Shown in pieces: positions 18,131 to 26,654 of a stretch of DNA of 64,000 nucleotides. The first letter of the stretch is position 1, and the number at the start of each line of letters is the position of its first letter. The DNA is from Sphingomonas sp. CBMAI 2297 (lineage in GTDB: Bacteria; Pseudomonadota; Alphaproteobacteria; Sphingomonadales; Sphingomonadaceae). Below the pieces are notes generated by a model. It made no database searches and had not been told where the DNA came from. It saw only the letters and a program-made list of their open reading frames with translations. The stretch spans positions 248,001 through 312,000 of the forward strand of contig NZ_JAPDIR010000005.1 in NCBI RefSeq assembly GCF_029870595.1. Direction: 5' to 3'. The position numbers were made by a program, and so were the translations under genes.

Positions 18131-18272
18131 GTTGAGGACTCCTATTCTTCCTTCGTCACCCCGGCCTTGAGCCGGGGCCCCGCTATCTCGCCAGCACAGG
18201 AAGAAGCGGGATCCCGGCTCAAGGCCGGGATGACGGTGAAAGATCACATACTTGTTTGGGTTCTCAACCTAG
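18127..18272. mobile_element. CTAG-bounded palindromic element, type B, copy 1
   Basis: About 146 bp. The left end is CTAGGTTGAGGACTCCTATTC. The right end, read inward on the minus strand, is CTAGGTTGAGAACCCAAACA. The interior holds an 82-nt hairpin (18154-18235) whose arms, CGTCACCCCGGCCTTGAG and its near-complement, pair over about 23 bp. It has no coding capacity, so it is a MITE- or REP-like sequence. The left CTAG provides the stop of the Lrp gene; the right CTAG is also the left edge of the next element. Confidence 0.65.
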
Positions 18273-18524
18273 GGTCAAAACCCAATCAGCAAACTCCGTC
18301 ATCCCCGCGCAGGCGGGGAACCAGGGCCAAGGGCAAGGACGGCGAGGCTCGCCTTGCCGTTTCCGGCGAGCACCGGCGTGATCGCTTCGATCGTCCCTTC
18401 CTGCCCTGGATCCCCGCCTGCGCGGGGAGGACGGGCTTTGCTGATTGAGTCGTGACCCTGGCCGGCCGGCGCGCATTTTCGGTTGCCGCTCCGCCGGCGC
18501 CTGTGCCACCCATTCGCTTCGAGC
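18131..18524. other. Gene-free interval of 394 bp, almost wholly repeat elements
   Basis: No credible gene lies between the Lrp and LacI regulators; short open frames here are by-products of the repeats. Two back-to-back CTAG-bounded elements fill 18127-18460. The remaining ~64 bp (18461-18524) must hold the promoter of the LacI gene, but I see no clear -35/-10 pair in it. Confidence 0.7.
18269..18460. mobile_element. CTAG-bounded palindromic element, type A, copy 1
   Basis: About 192 bp. The left end is CTAGGGTCAAAACCCAATCA. The right end, read inward on the minus strand, starts AGGGTCACGACTCAATCAGC, so ends match at roughly 22 of 27 positions. Each end is followed by a GTCATCCCCGC-type palindrome half (18297-18318 and 18411-18434). 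The central ~90 bp is unrelated, GC-rich sequence. No open frame of its own is convincing. It shares its left CTAG with the type B element. Confidence 0.65.
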
Positions 18525-19628
18525 ATGTCATCGCTTTCCAAATCGTCGCCGATACCGGGCGCCAGCGGCACGGAGACCGGCCGGAACGGGCGGCCGCCGA
18601 CGATCGATGACGTGGCGGCGCTCGCCGGCGTCGGCCGGGCCACCGTGTCGCGCGCGCTCAACGACCAGGCGCATGTGAGCGACAAGATGCGCGACCGGGT
18701 GATGCGCGCGGTCGAGGCGCTCGACTATCGAGTCAATCCGCAGGCGCGCAATCTCGCCAGCCGGGCGAGCAACACGGTCACGCTGATCAACTGCAACGCG
18801 CGCGACGCGCCGCCCAATTCCTATTATTTCGCCGCGATCGAGCTGGGCGCATTGCGCGCGGCCGCGGCGGCGGGGTTCGAGCTCTCGACCTTCAACATCC
18901 ATATCGAGGACGACAATCGCGACGACCGGCTGATCGAGCTGTTCGCCTCGGGCCGCAGCACCGGGCTGATCCTGTCGCCGCCGCTCTCAGCCGATGTCGA
19001 GCTCGCCCGCCGGCTGATCGCCCAGGGCTGCCCGGTGGTCTGCATCTCGCCCAGCGACGAAGTGCGCGCGCTGCTGCCCGGGGTGGGGTTCGACGAGGCG
19101 GCGGCCGGCTATGAGATCGCCCATCACGTCGTCGCCGCCGGCCATCGCCGCTTCGGCTATATGCTGGGGATCGAAGGCCATCTCGCCGCCGAGACGCGCT
19201 TCGCCGGCTTTCTGCGCGCCCTCGCCGAAGCGGGGCTGGACGAAGGCGCGGTGACCGCGCTGCGCGGCGACTTCAGCTTCCGCTCCGGCGTGGAGCTCGC
19301 CGAGGCGCTGCTGGCCGGCCCCGACCGTCCCACCGCGATCGTCTGCGCCAATGACGACATGGCGGTCGGCGCGATGTTCGCCGCGCACCGGATGCACCTG
19401 GTCATGCCGGGCGACCTCTCGGTGGTCGGCTTCGACGATGCGCCGGTCGCCGCCTATATCTGGCCGCCGCTCACCACCATCCACCAGCCGATTCGCCGCA
19501 TCGCCGCGCGCGCGGTGGAGCGCCTGGTCGAGACGCTGCTGCGCGGCCAGGGCACCGGCACGCCGGGCTTCGACGCGATCGATCATCACCTCGTGCTGCG
19601 CGAATCGGTCGCGCCGCCGCGCGGCTGA
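18525..19628 (+). CDS. LacI-family transcriptional regulator of the glycan locus
   Basis: 367 residues. After a ~20-residue polar leader, the LacI DNA-binding region (TIDDVAALAGVGRATVSRAL, ~residues 25-44) includes the hinge (NPQARNLASR), followed by a periplasmic-binding-protein-like sugar domain. Divergence from typical LacI length is small. The next gene is a TonB receptor preceded by a perfect TGGAAGCGCTTCCA palindrome, the classic LacI/CcpA-type half-site pair, so this protein is the obvious candidate to bind it. The ATG at 18525 is preferred; an upstream in-frame start would add 14 residues. Confidence 0.92.
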   Translation: MSSLSKSSPIPGASGTETGRNGRPPTIDDVAALAGVGRATVSRALNDQAHVSDKMRDRVMRAVEALDYRVNPQARNLASRASNTVTLINCNARDAPPNSYYFAAIELGALRAAAAAGFELSTFNIHIEDDNRDDRLIELFASGRSTGLILSPPLSADVELARRLIAQGCPVVCISPSDEVRALLPGVGFDEAAAGYEIAHHVVAAGHRRFGYMLGIEGHLAAETRFAGFLRALAEAGLDEGAVTALRGDFSFRSGVELAEALLAGPDRPTAIVCANDDMAVGAMFAAHRMHLVMPGDLSVVGFDDAPVAAYIWPPLTTIHQPIRRIAARAVERLVETLLRGQGTGTPGFDAIDHHLVLRESVAPPRG

Positions 19629-19672
19629 AACGCCTCGGATCCAGCCCCTTCGTAAGCGTTTTCTGTAACGCG

Positions 19673-19700
19673 TTGACAATTTCGCGCGACGCGATGATAC
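19673..19700 (+). promoter_or_regulatory. Predicted promoter of TonB receptor 1
   Basis: TTGACA at 19673-19678 and TGATAC at 19695-19700, separated by 16 bp. The -35 box is perfect and the -10 box is weak, as expected for a regulated promoter. The LacI-type operator begins 4 bp downstream. Confidence 0.5.
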
Positions 19701-19704
19701 CAAT

Positions 19705-19718
19705 TGGAAGCGCTTCCA
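19705..19718. promoter_or_regulatory. LacI-type operator TGGAAGCGCTTCCA
   Basis: A perfect 14-bp palindrome with the central CG typical of LacI/GalR family operators, located just downstream of the predicted -10 box and so over the transcription start. It is 72 bp before the preferred start of the receptor gene. Most likely bound by the LacI regulator encoded at 18525-19628. Confidence 0.75.
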
Positions 19719-19789
19719 GTTTTCTCGGGGCGCGCGATGGGGACAGAGACGGTCGATAACGGCCGCTTGCTATGAGAGGGGAAGAGGCA

Positions 19790-22669
19790 ATGGCGGAGCG
19801 TCCGCATGCGCGCGCTATGAAGCGCGCCAAGGGCAATCTCGGACTCACGATTTCGACGCTGGCTCTGGCGACAACGTTGCCAGCCCAGGCCTGGGCGCAG
19901 GACGGCGCCACGCGGGCCAGGGAGGACCGGGCGCAGGACCAGGTGCCGGCCGAGGAAAGCACCATCGTCGTGACCGGCCTGCGCGCCGGCCTGCAGAATT
20001 CGATCAACATCAAGCGCGACCAGGCCTCGATCGTCGAGGCGGTGTCGGCCGAGGACATCGGCAAGCTGCCCGACGTCTCGATCGCCGAATCGATCGCCCG
20101 CCTGCCCGGCCTCGCCGCCCAGCGCGTCAACGGCCGCGCCCAGGTGATCTCGATCCGCGGCCTCGCGCCCGACTTCACCACCACGCTGCTCAACGGGCGG
20201 CAACAGGCCAGCTCGGGCGACAATCGCGCCGTCGAGTTCGACCAGTATCCGGCGGAGCTGCTGTCAAGCGTCGTGGTGTACAAGACGCCGGACGCCGCCA
20301 TCGCCGGCATGGGCCTGTCGGGCAGCGCGGACCTGCGCACGGTGCGTCCGCTCGCCTATGGCAAGCGCGCGATCGCGATGAACCTGCGCGGCGAGCTCGA
20401 CGCCGATGGCGGCCGCAATGCCGACATCTCCAAATGGGGCTGGCGCGGCACGCTCAGCTATATCGACCAGAATGCCGCTGGCACGCTCGGCTGGTCGCTC
20501 GGCTATGCGCATCTCGATTCGCCCAGCCATGTCGATCACTACAAGGCCTATGGCTATGAGGCGTTCGGCGGCATCTGCCAGCCGACGGTCGCCAATCCGT
20601 GCAGCCCCAACACCGTCACGCCCGATTCCGCCGACAACGCGCTGCAGCTCAACGGCCAGGAAGCCTGGGCGACCAGCCGCCGCAACCAGCGCGACGGCGT
20701 GATGGGCACGCTCGAATGGAAGCCGAGCGACAGCGTCCACAGCGTGCTCGACGTCTATTATTCGCGCTTCAAGCAGAAGGAAGTGATCCGCGGCGCGCAG
20801 TGGTTCTCCAACGGCTGGGCGGACAATGCGACCTTCTCCAATATCGGCACCACCCAGCTGGGCGGCTCCGCGATTGGCACCTCGGGCCGCATCACCAACG
20901 CCGTTCCGATCCTGCGCAACGACTATAACGAGCGCAAGGACGAGCTGTTCTCGGCCGGGCTCAACAACGAATTCCAGCTCGACGAGCGCACCCGCTTCGT
21001 CGCCGACCTGAGCTATTCGACCAACAAGCGCGACGAGACCTATATCGAGACCTATGGCGGCTATGGCGTGGGCCCGTTCCAGACCCGCACCATGGACAAT
21101 TACGACTTCTCGTTCCCGATCGACGGCGCCTTTCCGCATTATGGCTTCGGCCTGGACTATGCGAATGCCAGCCAGGTCTCGCTCGGCGATCGCGCGCCCT
21201 GGGGCGGCTGGGGCCATGACGGCCTGATGAAGTCGCCGCACGTCAAGGAAGAGCTGGGCGCCGTCGACTTCATGCTGAGCCGGGAGATCGGCGGGTTCCT
21301 CCGGAACATCGAGCTCGGCGTGAACTACACACAGCGCAACAAGCGCAAGACCGTCGACGAGCTCGACCTCAACCTGAAGAACGGGCGCGCACAGGTGCCG
21401 GTCGGCTCGCAATATCTGCTCGACCCGACCTCGCTCGACTTTGTGGGCTTCGGCAACGTGATCGCCTGGAACGTGCCTGCGGCGCTCGACACCTATTACA
21501 ACAAGACCCCGCTGGAGGACGCCAACCACTTCGACAAGGCGTGGAAGATCAAGGAAGACGTCATCACCTGGAAGGCGAAGGCGAACATCGAATGGGGCCG
21601 GCTGCGCGGCAATGTCGGCGTGCAGGTGGTGGAGCAGTTCCAGTCGTCGTCGGGCCTGCGGATCAACCAGACGCTGACTCCGATCGCGCTGTCGCAGGTG
21701 TTCGTGACCGCGCATTATACCGACGTGCTGCCCAGCGCGAACCTGATCTACGATCTGGGCGGCGGCCACCGCATCCGCCTGGCCGCGTCCAAGGTGCTGG
21801 CGCGCCCGCGCATGGACGACATGCGCGCGAACTTCACGCCGAGCTTCAACACCAATCCGTGCGGCGGCAGCCCGCCCTGCGCGCCGGGCAGCACGGTCTT
21901 CCCCTGGTCGGCGACCGGCGGCAACCCGAACCTCCAGCCGTGGCGCGCCAAGGCGCTGGACGTCGCCTATGAATGGTACATCGGCAAGGCGACCTATGTC
22001 AGCGTCGCCGGCTTCTACAAATGGCTCGACAATTATATCTACAATCGCAACTTCGCGATCGACTTCTCGGGCCTGCCGATCCCGACCAACCAGATCCCGG
22101 GCAATGTCAACATCAGCTCGTTCGGGCAGGTGACGATGCCGGCCAACGGGCCGGGCGGCAATCTGAAGGGCATCGAGGTCAGCGGCGCGATCGAGATCGG
22201 CCGCATCATCCCGGCGCTGGACGGCTTCGGATTCACCGGCAGCTATTCCTATACGGAATCCGATCTCAACCCCACCGACGGCAACGACGTGGTGCGCATC
22301 CCGGGCCTGTCCGGCACCGTGTACAACGTCACCGGCTATTTCGAGAAATGGGGCTTCCAGGCGCGGGCGAGCTATCGCTTCCGTTCGGCCTTCAAGGGCG
22401 AGACGGTGCAGCTGTTCACCAATCGCGGGTACACCGAGATCCTGGCGGACCGGCAGCTCGACGCCCAGATCGGCTATACCTTCCCGGACAATTCGGCGCT
22501 GAAGGGCCTGGGCGTGCTGCTCCAGGTCAGCAACCTGACCGACTCGCCCTATCGCACCCGGCTGGGCCTGGACACGGGCGGCACCCACACCAGCGACGGC
22601 ACGCCGCTGCCCGAGACCTATGAGAAATATGGCCGCCAGTTCCTGCTGGGGTTCAACTACCGCTTCTGA
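19790..22669 (+). CDS. TonB-dependent outer-membrane receptor 1 (glycan uptake)
   Basis: 959 residues. The signal peptide ends near AWAQ, followed by a TonB box-like TIVVTGLRAG and a plug domain (SIVEAVSAEDIGKLPDVSIAE written in part; LPGLAAQRVNGRAQ). A large beta-barrel ends in the required aromatic residue (FNYRF). It belongs to the sphingomonad/Caulobacter family linked to oligosaccharide import. I prefer the ATG at 19790, with GAGGGGAAG upstream, over 19772. It is controlled by the operator/promoter at 19673-19718 and followed by a terminator at 22705-22742, so downstream genes need some read-through or their own promoter. Confidence 0.93.
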   Translation: MAERPHARAMKRAKGNLGLTISTLALATTLPAQAWAQDGATRAREDRAQDQVPAEESTIVVTGLRAGLQNSINIKRDQASIVEAVSAEDIGKLPDVSIAESIARLPGLAAQRVNGRAQVISIRGLAPDFTTTLLNGRQQASSGDNRAVEFDQYPAELLSSVVVYKTPDAAIAGMGLSGSADLRTVRPLAYGKRAIAMNLRGELDADGGRNADISKWGWRGTLSYIDQNAAGTLGWSLGYAHLDSPSHVDHYKAYGYEAFGGICQPTVANPCSPNTVTPDSADNALQLNGQEAWATSRRNQRDGVMGTLEWKPSDSVHSVLDVYYSRFKQKEVIRGAQWFSNGWADNATFSNIGTTQLGGSAIGTSGRITNAVPILRNDYNERKDELFSAGLNNEFQLDERTRFVADLSYSTNKRDETYIETYGGYGVGPFQTRTMDNYDFSFPIDGAFPHYGFGLDYANASQVSLGDRAPWGGWGHDGLMKSPHVKEELGAVDFMLSREIGGFLRNIELGVNYTQRNKRKTVDELDLNLKNGRAQVPVGSQYLLDPTSLDFVGFGNVIAWNVPAALDTYYNKTPLEDANHFDKAWKIKEDVITWKAKANIEWGRLRGNVGVQVVEQFQSSSGLRINQTLTPIALSQVFVTAHYTDVLPSANLIYDLGGGHRIRLAASKVLARPRMDDMRANFTPSFNTNPCGGSPPCAPGSTVFPWSATGGNPNLQPWRAKALDVAYEWYIGKATYVSVAGFYKWLDNYIYNRNFAIDFSGLPIPTNQIPGNVNISSFGQVTMPANGPGGNLKGIEVSGAIEIGRIIPALDGFGFTGSYSYTESDLNPTDGNDVVRIPGLSGTVYNVTGYFEKWGFQARASYRFRSAFKGETVQLFTNRGYTEILADRQLDAQIGYTFPDNSALKGLGVLLQVSNLTDSPYRTRLGLDTGGTHTSDGTPLPETYEKYGRQFLLGFNYRF

Positions 22670-22704
22670 TTTCCTCCCCCCGGGTCGACCCTCCGGGCGT
22701 TCGA

Positions 22705-22742
22705 GGGGAGGTGCACGGCAATGCCGGCGCCTCCCCTTTTTT
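22705..22742 (+). terminator. Rho-independent terminator after TonB receptor 1
   Basis: GGGGAGG (22705-22711) pairs with CCTCCCC (22730-22736), followed by six T residues (22737-22742). A leaky terminator here would give high receptor and lower enzyme expression from one promoter. Confidence 0.8.
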
Positions 22743-22773
22743 ATCCTCGCGGCCCGCGTGCCGCCCCTTGCGG

Positions 22774-24729
22774 ATGAGTAACAAGATGAAAGCGCTGCGA
22801 TCCGGGCTCTGGCTGATCCTTCCCCTGCTGGCGAGCTGTGCCGGCACCGGCACCGGGGGCGACCTGCTCTGGCATGGCCAGGACTGGCCGGCGCTCCGCT
22901 CCCCCACCGCGCCCGACGCGGCGATGGAGGCGCGGATCGCCGGCATCGTGCGCGGCATGACGCTCGAGCAGAAGATCGGCCAGATGACCCAGGCGGACAT
23001 CCGCTCGATCACCCCGGACGAGGTGCGGCGCCATTATATCGGCTCGGTCCTCAATGGCGGCGGCGCCTGGCCGGGGATGAAGAAGGACGCAGCCGTAACC
23101 GACTGGACCGCGCTGTCCGACGCCTATTACCGCGCCTCGATGGCGACCGACATGGCGGTGCGGGTGCCGGTGATCTGGGGCACCGACGCGGTGCACGGGC
23201 ACGGCAATGTCGCGGGGGCGACGCTGTTCCCGCACAATATCGGCCTGGGCGCCGCGCGCGATCCCGCGCTGGTCGAGCGGATCGGCCGCGCCACCGCTCG
23301 CCAGGTGCGCGCGACCGGCATCTCCTGGGTGTTCGCGCCGACCCTGGCGGTGGGCGAGAACCGCCGCTGGGGCCGCACCTATGAAAGCTATTCGAGCGAT
23401 CCGGCGATCGTCGCCGCCTATTCGCGCGCCATGGTCCATGGGCTGCAGGGCGGCCTGACCGGCGACGGCGACGTGGTGGCCACCGCCAAGCATTTCCTGG
23501 GCGATGGCGGCACGTTCGACGGCATCGACCAGGGCGAGAACCGCGCCGCCCGCACCCACATGATCCAGGTGCACGGCGCCGGCTATTATCCCGCGCTCGC
23601 AGCCGGCGTGCAGACGGTGATGGTCTCGTACAGCAGCTGGAACGACAGCGCCGCCGGCCAGGACCATGGCAAGATGCACGGCAGCCGCGAACTGCTGACC
23701 GACGTGCTCAAGGACCGGCTGGGCTTTGACGGGCTGATCGTGTCCGACTGGAACGGCATCCAGCAGGTGCCGGGCTGCACCAAGGATCATTGCCCCCAGG
23801 CCGTCAATGCCGGGATCGACATGATCATGGTGCCCGACGACTGGAAGGCGTTCATCGCCAATACCGTGGCGGACGTGCGCGAGGGCCGCATCGCCATGGC
23901 GCGGATCGACGACGCGGTGACTCGCATCCTGCGCGTCAAGCTGCGCGCCGGGCTGTTCGAGCGCAACCCGAACGGCGGCGCCTTCGCCGGCAAGGCCGAT
24001 GCGCTCGCCGCGCGCGAGCTGGGGCGCGAGGCGGTGCGCAAGTCGGTGGTGCTGCTCAAGAACCAGGGCGTGCTGCCGCTGGCGGCGGGCAAGCGCGTGC
24101 TGGTGGTGGGCGCCAGCGCGGACAGCCTGTCCAACCAGACCGGCGGCTGGTCGCTCACCTGGCAGGGGACCGAGAACCGCAATGCCGACTTCAAGGGCGG
24201 CACCACGCTGCTCGCCGCGCTGCGCGACGCGCTGGGCACCGCGGACGTGACCTTCTCGCAAGACGGCAAGGACGTCGATCCGGGCAAGTTCGACGCGGTG
24301 GTCGCGGTGATCGGGGAGACGCCCTATGCCGAATATAATGGCGATGTCCGCGCGCCCAGGCCGGCGGCGCACAGCGCCCTCCACCCGGACGATCTCGCAG
24401 TGCTGCGGCGCGTCTCGGGCAAGGGCGTGCCGGTGGTGTCGGTGCTCTATTCCGGGCGCCCGGCCTATGCGAACGACCTGATCAACCTGTCCGATGCCTT
24501 TGTCGCCGCGTTCCTGCCCGGCACCGAGGGCGAGGGCCTGGCCGATCTGCTCGTCGGCCGGCGCCACGACTTTTCGGCGCGCCTCTCCTTCGCCTGGCCG
24601 GGCTCGGCCTGCTCCACCGGCGAGGGGCCGGGCAATGTGGTGCAGTTCGCGCGGGGATATGGGCTCAGCTATGCGAAGCCGGGCCGGACCGGCGCGCTGC
24701 CGGAGCCGGCGGTGCCGGCCGCCTGCTAG
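22774..24729 (+). CDS. GH3 family beta-glucosidase-like lipoprotein
   Basis: 651 residues. A lipoprotein signal (lipobox LASC) places it in the periplasm or on a membrane. The GH3 N-terminal barrel carries VIWGTDAVHGHGN, the DVVATAKHFLGDGG loop and the nucleophile D325 in GLIVSDWNG. The C-terminal alpha/beta sandwich (~400-640) contains VVLLKNQGVLPL. It removes terminal beta-linked glucose from oligosaccharides. Starts at 22774 and 22786 are both possible. Beta-1,3, 1,4 or 1,6 specificity cannot be read, but a nearby GH30 suggests a beta-glucan. Confidence 0.93.
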   Translation: MSNKMKALRSGLWLILPLLASCAGTGTGGDLLWHGQDWPALRSPTAPDAAMEARIAGIVRGMTLEQKIGQMTQADIRSITPDEVRRHYIGSVLNGGGAWPGMKKDAAVTDWTALSDAYYRASMATDMAVRVPVIWGTDAVHGHGNVAGATLFPHNIGLGAARDPALVERIGRATARQVRATGISWVFAPTLAVGENRRWGRTYESYSSDPAIVAAYSRAMVHGLQGGLTGDGDVVATAKHFLGDGGTFDGIDQGENRAARTHMIQVHGAGYYPALAAGVQTVMVSYSSWNDSAAGQDHGKMHGSRELLTDVLKDRLGFDGLIVSDWNGIQQVPGCTKDHCPQAVNAGIDMIMVPDDWKAFIANTVADVREGRIAMARIDDAVTRILRVKLRAGLFERNPNGGAFAGKADALAARELGREAVRKSVVLLKNQGVLPLAAGKRVLVVGASADSLSNQTGGWSLTWQGTENRNADFKGGTTLLAALRDALGTADVTFSQDGKDVDPGKFDAVVAVIGETPYAEYNGDVRAPRPAAHSALHPDDLAVLRRVSGKGVPVVSVLYSGRPAYANDLINLSDAFVAAFLPGTEGEGLADLLVGRRHDFSARLSFAWPGSACSTGEGPGNVVQFARGYGLSYAKPGRTGALPEPAVPAAC

Positions 24730-24738
24730 CCTCCCCCT

Positions 24739-24826
24739 CGTCACCCTGACCTTGTTTCGGGGTCCGGCGTGCCGCGAAGGATATCGCCCGTGGCGCGCCG
24801 GATGCCGAAACAAGTTCAGCATGACG
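24739..24826. repeat. 88-nt interspersed hairpin repeat, copy 1
   Basis: The left arm starts CGTCACCCTGACCTTGTTTC and the right arm ends GAAACAAGTTCAGCATGACG; the two pair over about 20 bp. The centre contains GATATCGCC. A copy of identical length is at 26444-26531. It lies in the 152-bp space between the GH3 and halogenase genes, so it would fold in their shared mRNA. I have the impression that this CCTGAACTTGTTTCAGG-like motif is common in sphingomonad genomes. Confidence 0.75.
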
Positions 24827-24881
24827 AAGGGAATTGAGGCTGGCAGGGTGAAGAAGGAAACGGGGAGGCAAGGGGCGCGAC

Positions 24882-26378
24882 ATGCAGCAGATCAAGCGCA
24901 TCCTGATCGTGGGCGGCGGCACGGCGGGCTGGATGACCGCCGCGCTGCTCGGCAAGCTCTTCCAGGGGCTGTACGAGATCACGCTGATCGAGAGCGAGGA
25001 GATCGGCACGGTCGGCGTGGGCGAAGCGACGATCCCGGCGATCAAGAAATATAACGAGCTGCTCGAGCTCGACGAGAACGACTTCATCCGCCGCACCCAG
25101 GGCAGCTTCAAGCTCGGCATCGAGTTCGTCGACTGGGCGCACAAGGGCGATGCCTATTTCCACTCGTTCGGCGTGATCGGCCAGGACCTGGGCTGGCTGC
25201 GCTGCCACCAATATTGGCTGAAGATGCGCGCCCAGGGCCGCGCCGCGGACTTCTCCGCCTATTCGATCAACAGCGCGGCTGCCCGCGCCAACAAGTTCAT
25301 GCGCGCCGATCCCAAGATGGCCGAGAGCCCGATCGGCCATATCGCCCATGCCTTCCAGTTCGATGCCGGCCTCTATGCCAGGTTCCTGCGCGCCTATGCC
25401 GAGGCGCGCGGCGTGCGGCGGCGCGAGGGCAAGGTTGTGGACGTCGCGCTGGGCGGAACCGACGGGTTCGTCCAGTCGGTCACCCTGGAGGATGGCGAGA
25501 CCATCGCCGCCGACCTGTTCATCGATTGCTCGGGCTTCCGTGGGCTGATCATCGAGCAGGCGATGAAGACCGGCTATGAGGACTGGACGCACTGGCTGCC
25601 CTGCGACCGCGCGATCGCCGTGCCCTGTGCCCGCACCGAGCCGTTCACTCCCTATACCCGCGCCACCGCGCGCACCGCCGGCTGGCAGTGGCGCATCCCA
25701 CTCCAGCACCGCACCGGCAACGGCCATGTCTATTCGAGCGCGCACATCTCCGACGAGGAGGCCGAAGCCCAGCTGCTCGCCAATCTCGACGGCGCCCAGC
25801 TCGCGGACACCAACAAGCTCCGCTTCACCACCGGCAAGCGAAAGCGGATCTGGAACCGGAACTGCGTCGCGCTCGGCCTCGCCTCGGGCTTTCTCGAGCC
25901 GCTCGAATCGACCAGCATCCACCTGATCCAGGCCATGGTGATCCGCCTGGTCCGGCTGCTCCCCGATCGCGGCTTCGATCCCGCGACGATCGCCGAGTTC
26001 AACCGCCAGGCCGATTTCGAATATGCGCGCATCCGCGACTTCATCATCCTCCACTACAAGGCAACCAGCCGCGACGACACCGCCTTCTGGCGCCAGTGCC
26101 GCGACATGGAAGTGCCCGACACGCTCCAGCGCAAGATCGACCTGTTCGCCGCGAACGGCCGCGTCTTCCGCGAGGACGACGAGCTGTTCACCGAGGAAAG
26201 CTGGATCCAGGTGTTCCTGGGCCAGGGCGTGATCCCGCGCGGCTATGATCCGCTGGTCGACATCAAGCCCGAGGCACAGGTCGAGGAGTATCTCGGCAAC
26301 ATTCAGCGCGTGATCGCCCGGTGCGTGGACCTGATGCCGGACCATGCCGAATTCGTGGCCAAGACATGCGCGGCCTAG
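24882..26378 (+). CDS. Flavin-dependent tryptophan-halogenase family protein
   Basis: 498 residues. The FAD-binding GGGTAGWMTA is at 11-20. The catalytic Lys is K77 in GSFKLGIEF, equivalent to K79 of PrnA/RebH. The family WxWxIP signature appears as GWQWRIP, and E342-S343 lie in EPLESTS. All halogenase hallmarks are therefore kept. In this family, members encoded beside TonB receptors and glycan enzymes are widespread in Sphingomonadales, Caulobacterales and Xanthomonadales, and their natural substrates are mostly unknown. No flavin reductase or natural-product gene is nearby. The TAG stop is formed by the left CTAG of the element at 26375. Confidence 0.93.
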   Translation: MQQIKRILIVGGGTAGWMTAALLGKLFQGLYEITLIESEEIGTVGVGEATIPAIKKYNELLELDENDFIRRTQGSFKLGIEFVDWAHKGDAYFHSFGVIGQDLGWLRCHQYWLKMRAQGRAADFSAYSINSAAARANKFMRADPKMAESPIGHIAHAFQFDAGLYARFLRAYAEARGVRRREGKVVDVALGGTDGFVQSVTLEDGETIAADLFIDCSGFRGLIIEQAMKTGYEDWTHWLPCDRAIAVPCARTEPFTPYTRATARTAGWQWRIPLQHRTGNGHVYSSAHISDEEAEAQLLANLDGAQLADTNKLRFTTGKRKRIWNRNCVALGLASGFLEPLESTSIHLIQAMVIRLVRLLPDRGFDPATIAEFNRQADFEYARIRDFIILHYKATSRDDTAFWRQCRDMEVPDTLQRKIDLFAANGRVFREDDELFTEESWIQVFLGQGVIPRGYDPLVDIKPEAQVEEYLGNIQRVIARCVDLMPDHAEFVAKTCAA

Positions 26379-26654
26379 GGTCAATCGACATTCAGGCTAA
26401 GGGCGTGGCTTGGCGAGCCGGAACACTTCGAACCAACTTTCTTCGTCACCCTGAACTTGTTTCAGGGTCCAAGGTGCCACCAGCGATATCGCCGGCGGAG
26501 AATTGGATGCTAAAACGAGGTCAGGGTGACGGAAGAGAGAGAGGCTTGATGGCGCGCAATCCGCCCTTGGCCCTGGATCCCCGCCTGCGCGGGGATGACG
26601 AAATGAATTGGGATGACGAAGAAAACCCAAGCCCCGATCGAGTTTTGACCCTAG
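26375..26654. mobile_element. CTAG-bounded element separating convergent halogenase and cupin genes
   Basis: About 280 bp with CTAGGGTCAA at the left edge and TTGACCCTAG at the right. The right end, read inward, is CTAGGGTCAAAACTCGATCG, matching type A at 18269. Inside are the 88-nt hairpin repeat (26444-26531) and a CCCCGCCTGCGCGGGG palindrome (26578-26593). Both genes end exactly in the flanking CTAG: the halogenase TAG is 26376-26378 and the cupin TAG is 26653-26651. No gene is inside. Confidence 0.6.
26444..26531. repeat. 88-nt interspersed hairpin repeat, copy 2
   Basis: The left arm starts CGTCACCCTGAACTTGTTTC; the right arm ends AAACGAGGTCAGGGTGACG. Same length as copy 1 at 24739-24826, with the shared centre GCGATATCGCC. 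It is nested in the CTAG-bounded element. Confidence 0.75.

Noticed and set aside
18131..18524. CRISPR-like appearance of repeated palindromes
   Set aside because: Repeats are palindromic, unevenly spaced and of two types, with no constant direct repeat, no spacers of equal length and no cas genes nearby.
18264..18531. Short open frames crossing the intergenic repeat elements near the LacI gene
   Set aside because: They are translations of the GTCATCCCCGC palindromes (for example repeated SPSSPRRRGS-like peptides), seen wherever these repeats occur.
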